Below, in pieces: positions 62,179-64,000 of a stretch of DNA of 64,000 nucleotides. Both the position numbers and the translations under genes were made by a program. The stretch's first letter is position 1. Each line of letters begins with the position of its first letter. This stretch comes from Petrolisthes cinctipes (taxonomy: Eukaryota; Arthropoda; Malacostraca; Decapoda; Porcellanidae): contig JAWQEG010000283.1 in NCBI GenBank assembly GCA_033782935.1, positions 1,736,001 through 1,800,000 on the forward strand. Direction: 5' to 3'. Below the pieces are notes generated by a model that was given only the letters and a program-made list of their open reading frames with translations, was not told where the DNA came from and did no database searches.

Positions 62179-63346
62179 GTCCCAGAAGCGATCTGTACAT
62201 GCCTACTCCGTGTTAGAGTATTTTCAAAATACATGCTCAAAACATACTGAAAATCGATCTTTTAAGTGCACAAAAGTCGATATGTGCATGCATCTTCAGT
62301 ACCCGTTTATATCTCAAATTCAGTCTCAAAACACCCGAAAATTCAATATTTTGGGGTCCCAGAAGCAATCTGTACATGCCTACTCAGTGTTAGAGTATTT
62401 TCAAAATACAGGCCCAAAACATGCTGAAAATCGATATTTTAGATGACCAAAGTCAATATGTGCATATATCTTCTGTACCCGTTTATATCTCAAATTCAGG
62501 CTCAAAACACCCGAAAATTTAATATTTTGGGGTCCCAGAAGCAATCTGTACATGCCTACACAGTGCTAGAATATTTTCAAAATATAGGCTAAAAACATGC
62601 TAAAAATCGACATTTTAGGTGCCAAAAAATCGATATCTCAAATTCAGTCCCAAAACACCCGAAAATTCGATATTTAGAGGTCCCAGAAGGTATCTGTACA
62701 TGCCTACTCCGTGTTAGAGTATTTTCAAAATACAGGCCAAAAACATACTGAAAATCGATCTTTTAGGTGCCCAAAAGTCGATATGTGCATGCATCTTCTG
62801 TACCCGTTTATATCTCAAATTCTGGCCCTAAACACCCGAAAATTCGCTATTTTGGGGTCGCAGAAGCGATCTGTACATGCCTACTCCGTGTTAGAGTATT
62901 TTCAAAATTCAGGCCCAAAACATGCTGAAAATCGATATTTTCGATGCCCAAAGTCAATATGTGCATGTATCTTCTGTACCCGTTTATATCTCAAATTCAG
63001 GCTCAAAACACCCGAAAATTCAATATTTTGGGGTCCCAGAAGCAATCTGTACAGTGCTAGAATATTTTCAAAATATAGGCTAAAAACATGCTAAAAATCG
63101 ATCTTTTAGGTGCCAAAAAGTCGATATCTCAAATTCAGTCCCAAAACACCCGAAAATTTGATATTTAGGGGTCCCAGAAGCGATCTGTACATGCCTACTC
63201 CGTGTTAGAGTATTTTCAAAATACATGCTCAAAACATACTGAAAATCGATATTTTAGATGCCCAAAGTCAATATGTGCATGTATCTTCTGTACCCGTTTA
63301 TATCTCAAATTCAGGCTCAAAACACCCGAAAATTCAATATTTTGGG
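62179..63346. repeat. Displaced fragment of the 2.3/2.6-kb unit
   Basis: A2-B2-C and A1-B1-D plus an A2/B2 monomer match 53771-54938 at an offset of 8408 bp. Shared marks are TTTTAAGTGCAC, GATGACCAAAG, GCATATATC, TTCGCTATTTTGGGGTCGC and TATTTTCGATGCCC. It lacks ATCATTTTGGTGCCC, found in the other copies, and the 324-bp module is reduced to one A2/B2 monomer followed by D. Confidence 0.87.
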
Positions 63347-64000
63347 GTCCCAGAAGCAATCTGTACAGTGCTTGAATATTTTCAAAATATAGGCTAAAAA
63401 CATGCTAAAAATCGATCTTTTAGGTGCCAAAAAGTCGATATCTCAAATTCAGTCCCAAAACACCCGAAAATTCGATATTTAGGGGTCCCAGAAGCGATCT
63501 GTACATGCCTACTCCGTGTTAGAGTATTTTCAAAATACATGCTCAAAACATACTGAAAATCGATCTTTTAGGTGCACAAAAGTCGATATGTGCATGCATC
63601 TTCAGTACCCGTTTATATCTCAAATTCAGGCTCAAAACACCAGAAAATTCAATATTTTGGGGTCCCAGAAGCAATCTGTACATGCCTACTCAGTGTAAGA
63701 GTATTTTCAAAATACAGGCCCGAAACATGCTGAAAATCGATATTTTAGATGCCCAAAGTCAATATGTGCATGTATCTTCTGTACCCGTTTATATCTCAAA
63801 TTCAGGCTCAAAACACCCGAAAATTCAATATTTTGGGGTCCCAGAAGCAATCTGTACATGCCTACAGAGTGCTAGAATATTTTCAAAATATAGGCTAAAA
63901 ACATGCTAAAAATCGACATTTTAGGTGCCAAAAAATCGATATCTCAAATTCAGTCCCAAAACACCCGAAAATTCGATATTTAGAGGTCACAGAAGCGATC
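63347..64000. repeat. Right-edge monomers, start of another 1994-type unit
   Basis: D at 63347, then A2-B2-C from 63485 that match 60036-60536 at an offset of 3449 bp, sharing GGCCCGAAACATG and CTACAGAGTGC. The last 15 bases (63986-64000) begin the next monomer with GTCACAGAAGCG, the same rare start as at 58543 and 60537. Confidence 0.87.

Larger units (their letters stand above)
1..64000. repeat. Tandem satellite array filling the window
   Basis: Every part of the window aligns to one repeat family, starting here at the recurring GTCCCAGAAG. Walking from start to start gives about 389 complete monomers and a final 15-base piece. Spacings are almost always 177, 176, 148 or 138 bp. All monomers face the same way; I found no inversion, no transposon and no unique spacer. 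G+C is about 38% in a typical 177-bp unit. The array is organised into higher-order repeats rather than random variants. Nucleosome-scale monomers in long higher-order arrays are typical of centromeric or pericentromeric satellites in plants and animals, so that is the likely role, but nothing in the sequence proves centromere function. The family is not one I recognise. Both ends run out of the window, so the array is longer than 64 kb. Confidence 0.98.

Noticed and set aside
1..64000. CRISPR-like array of regular repeats
   Set aside because: There are no unique spacers between short repeats; the entire 138-177 bp unit is the repeat, and no cas gene is present.
1..64000. Transposon, LTR or other insertion breaking the array
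   Set aside because: The walk from monomer start to monomer start has no gap above a few bases, and no target-site duplication, terminal repeat or foreign sequence was seen.
1..64000. Inverted monomers on the minus strand
   Set aside because: Every GTCCCAGAAG-type start and every class marker reads on the plus strand. Minus-strand open frames are only the complements of the same monomers.

Overview
The whole window is one continuous satellite DNA array. I see no gene, RNA gene, transposon, CRISPR array or unique sequence anywhere in it. About 389 complete head-to-tail monomers (hand count) plus 15 bases of a further one fill the 64 kb. All are in the same orientation, with a mean length near 164.5 bp and about 38% G+C. 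This is eukaryotic heterochromatin, most plausibly a centromeric or pericentromeric satellite, because the long monomer is nucleosome-sized and organised in higher-order repeats. I do not recognise the family and cannot name the organism. A plant is plausible but unproven.

Using the recurring GTCCCAGAAG as monomer start, four lengths dominate: 177, 176, 148 and 138 bp. They resolve into sequence classes. A1 and A2 are 177 bp, B1 and B2 are 176 bp, C and C' are 148 bp and lack a 29-bp internal block, and D is 138 bp and lacks a further 10 bp. The canonical higher-order repeat is A1-B1-D (491 bp, or 501 bp with C') followed by A2-B2-C (501 bp), a roughly 1-kb six-monomer unit. Truncated versions (A2-C 325 bp, B2-C 324 bp) and chimeric monomers are common.

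Layout: 1-5621 mixed order; 5622-9674 a 2.76-kb duplicated block; 9675-13058 three copies of a 1128-bp seven-monomer unit; 13059-17642 mixed; 17643-19125 three 491/501-bp A2-B2 trimers; 19126-26267 closest to the canonical order; 26268-36994 and 36995-48553 two copies of a 10.7-kb block, each containing two 1971-bp twelve-monomer units; 48554-51964 mixed; 51965-58041 a 2.3/2.6-kb unit in two full copies and one partial copy; 58042-61037 a 1994-bp unit with partial second copy; 61038-64000 mixed, with fragments of the two preceding units.

The array preserves a readable history. Length variants arose by deletion between short direct repeats. Larger blocks arose by unequal exchange at several nested scales, and in one case the exchange point can be placed within about 25 bp. 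The open reading frames that exist (up to 165 codons) are by-products of a 177-bp period divisible by three and are not annotated as genes.
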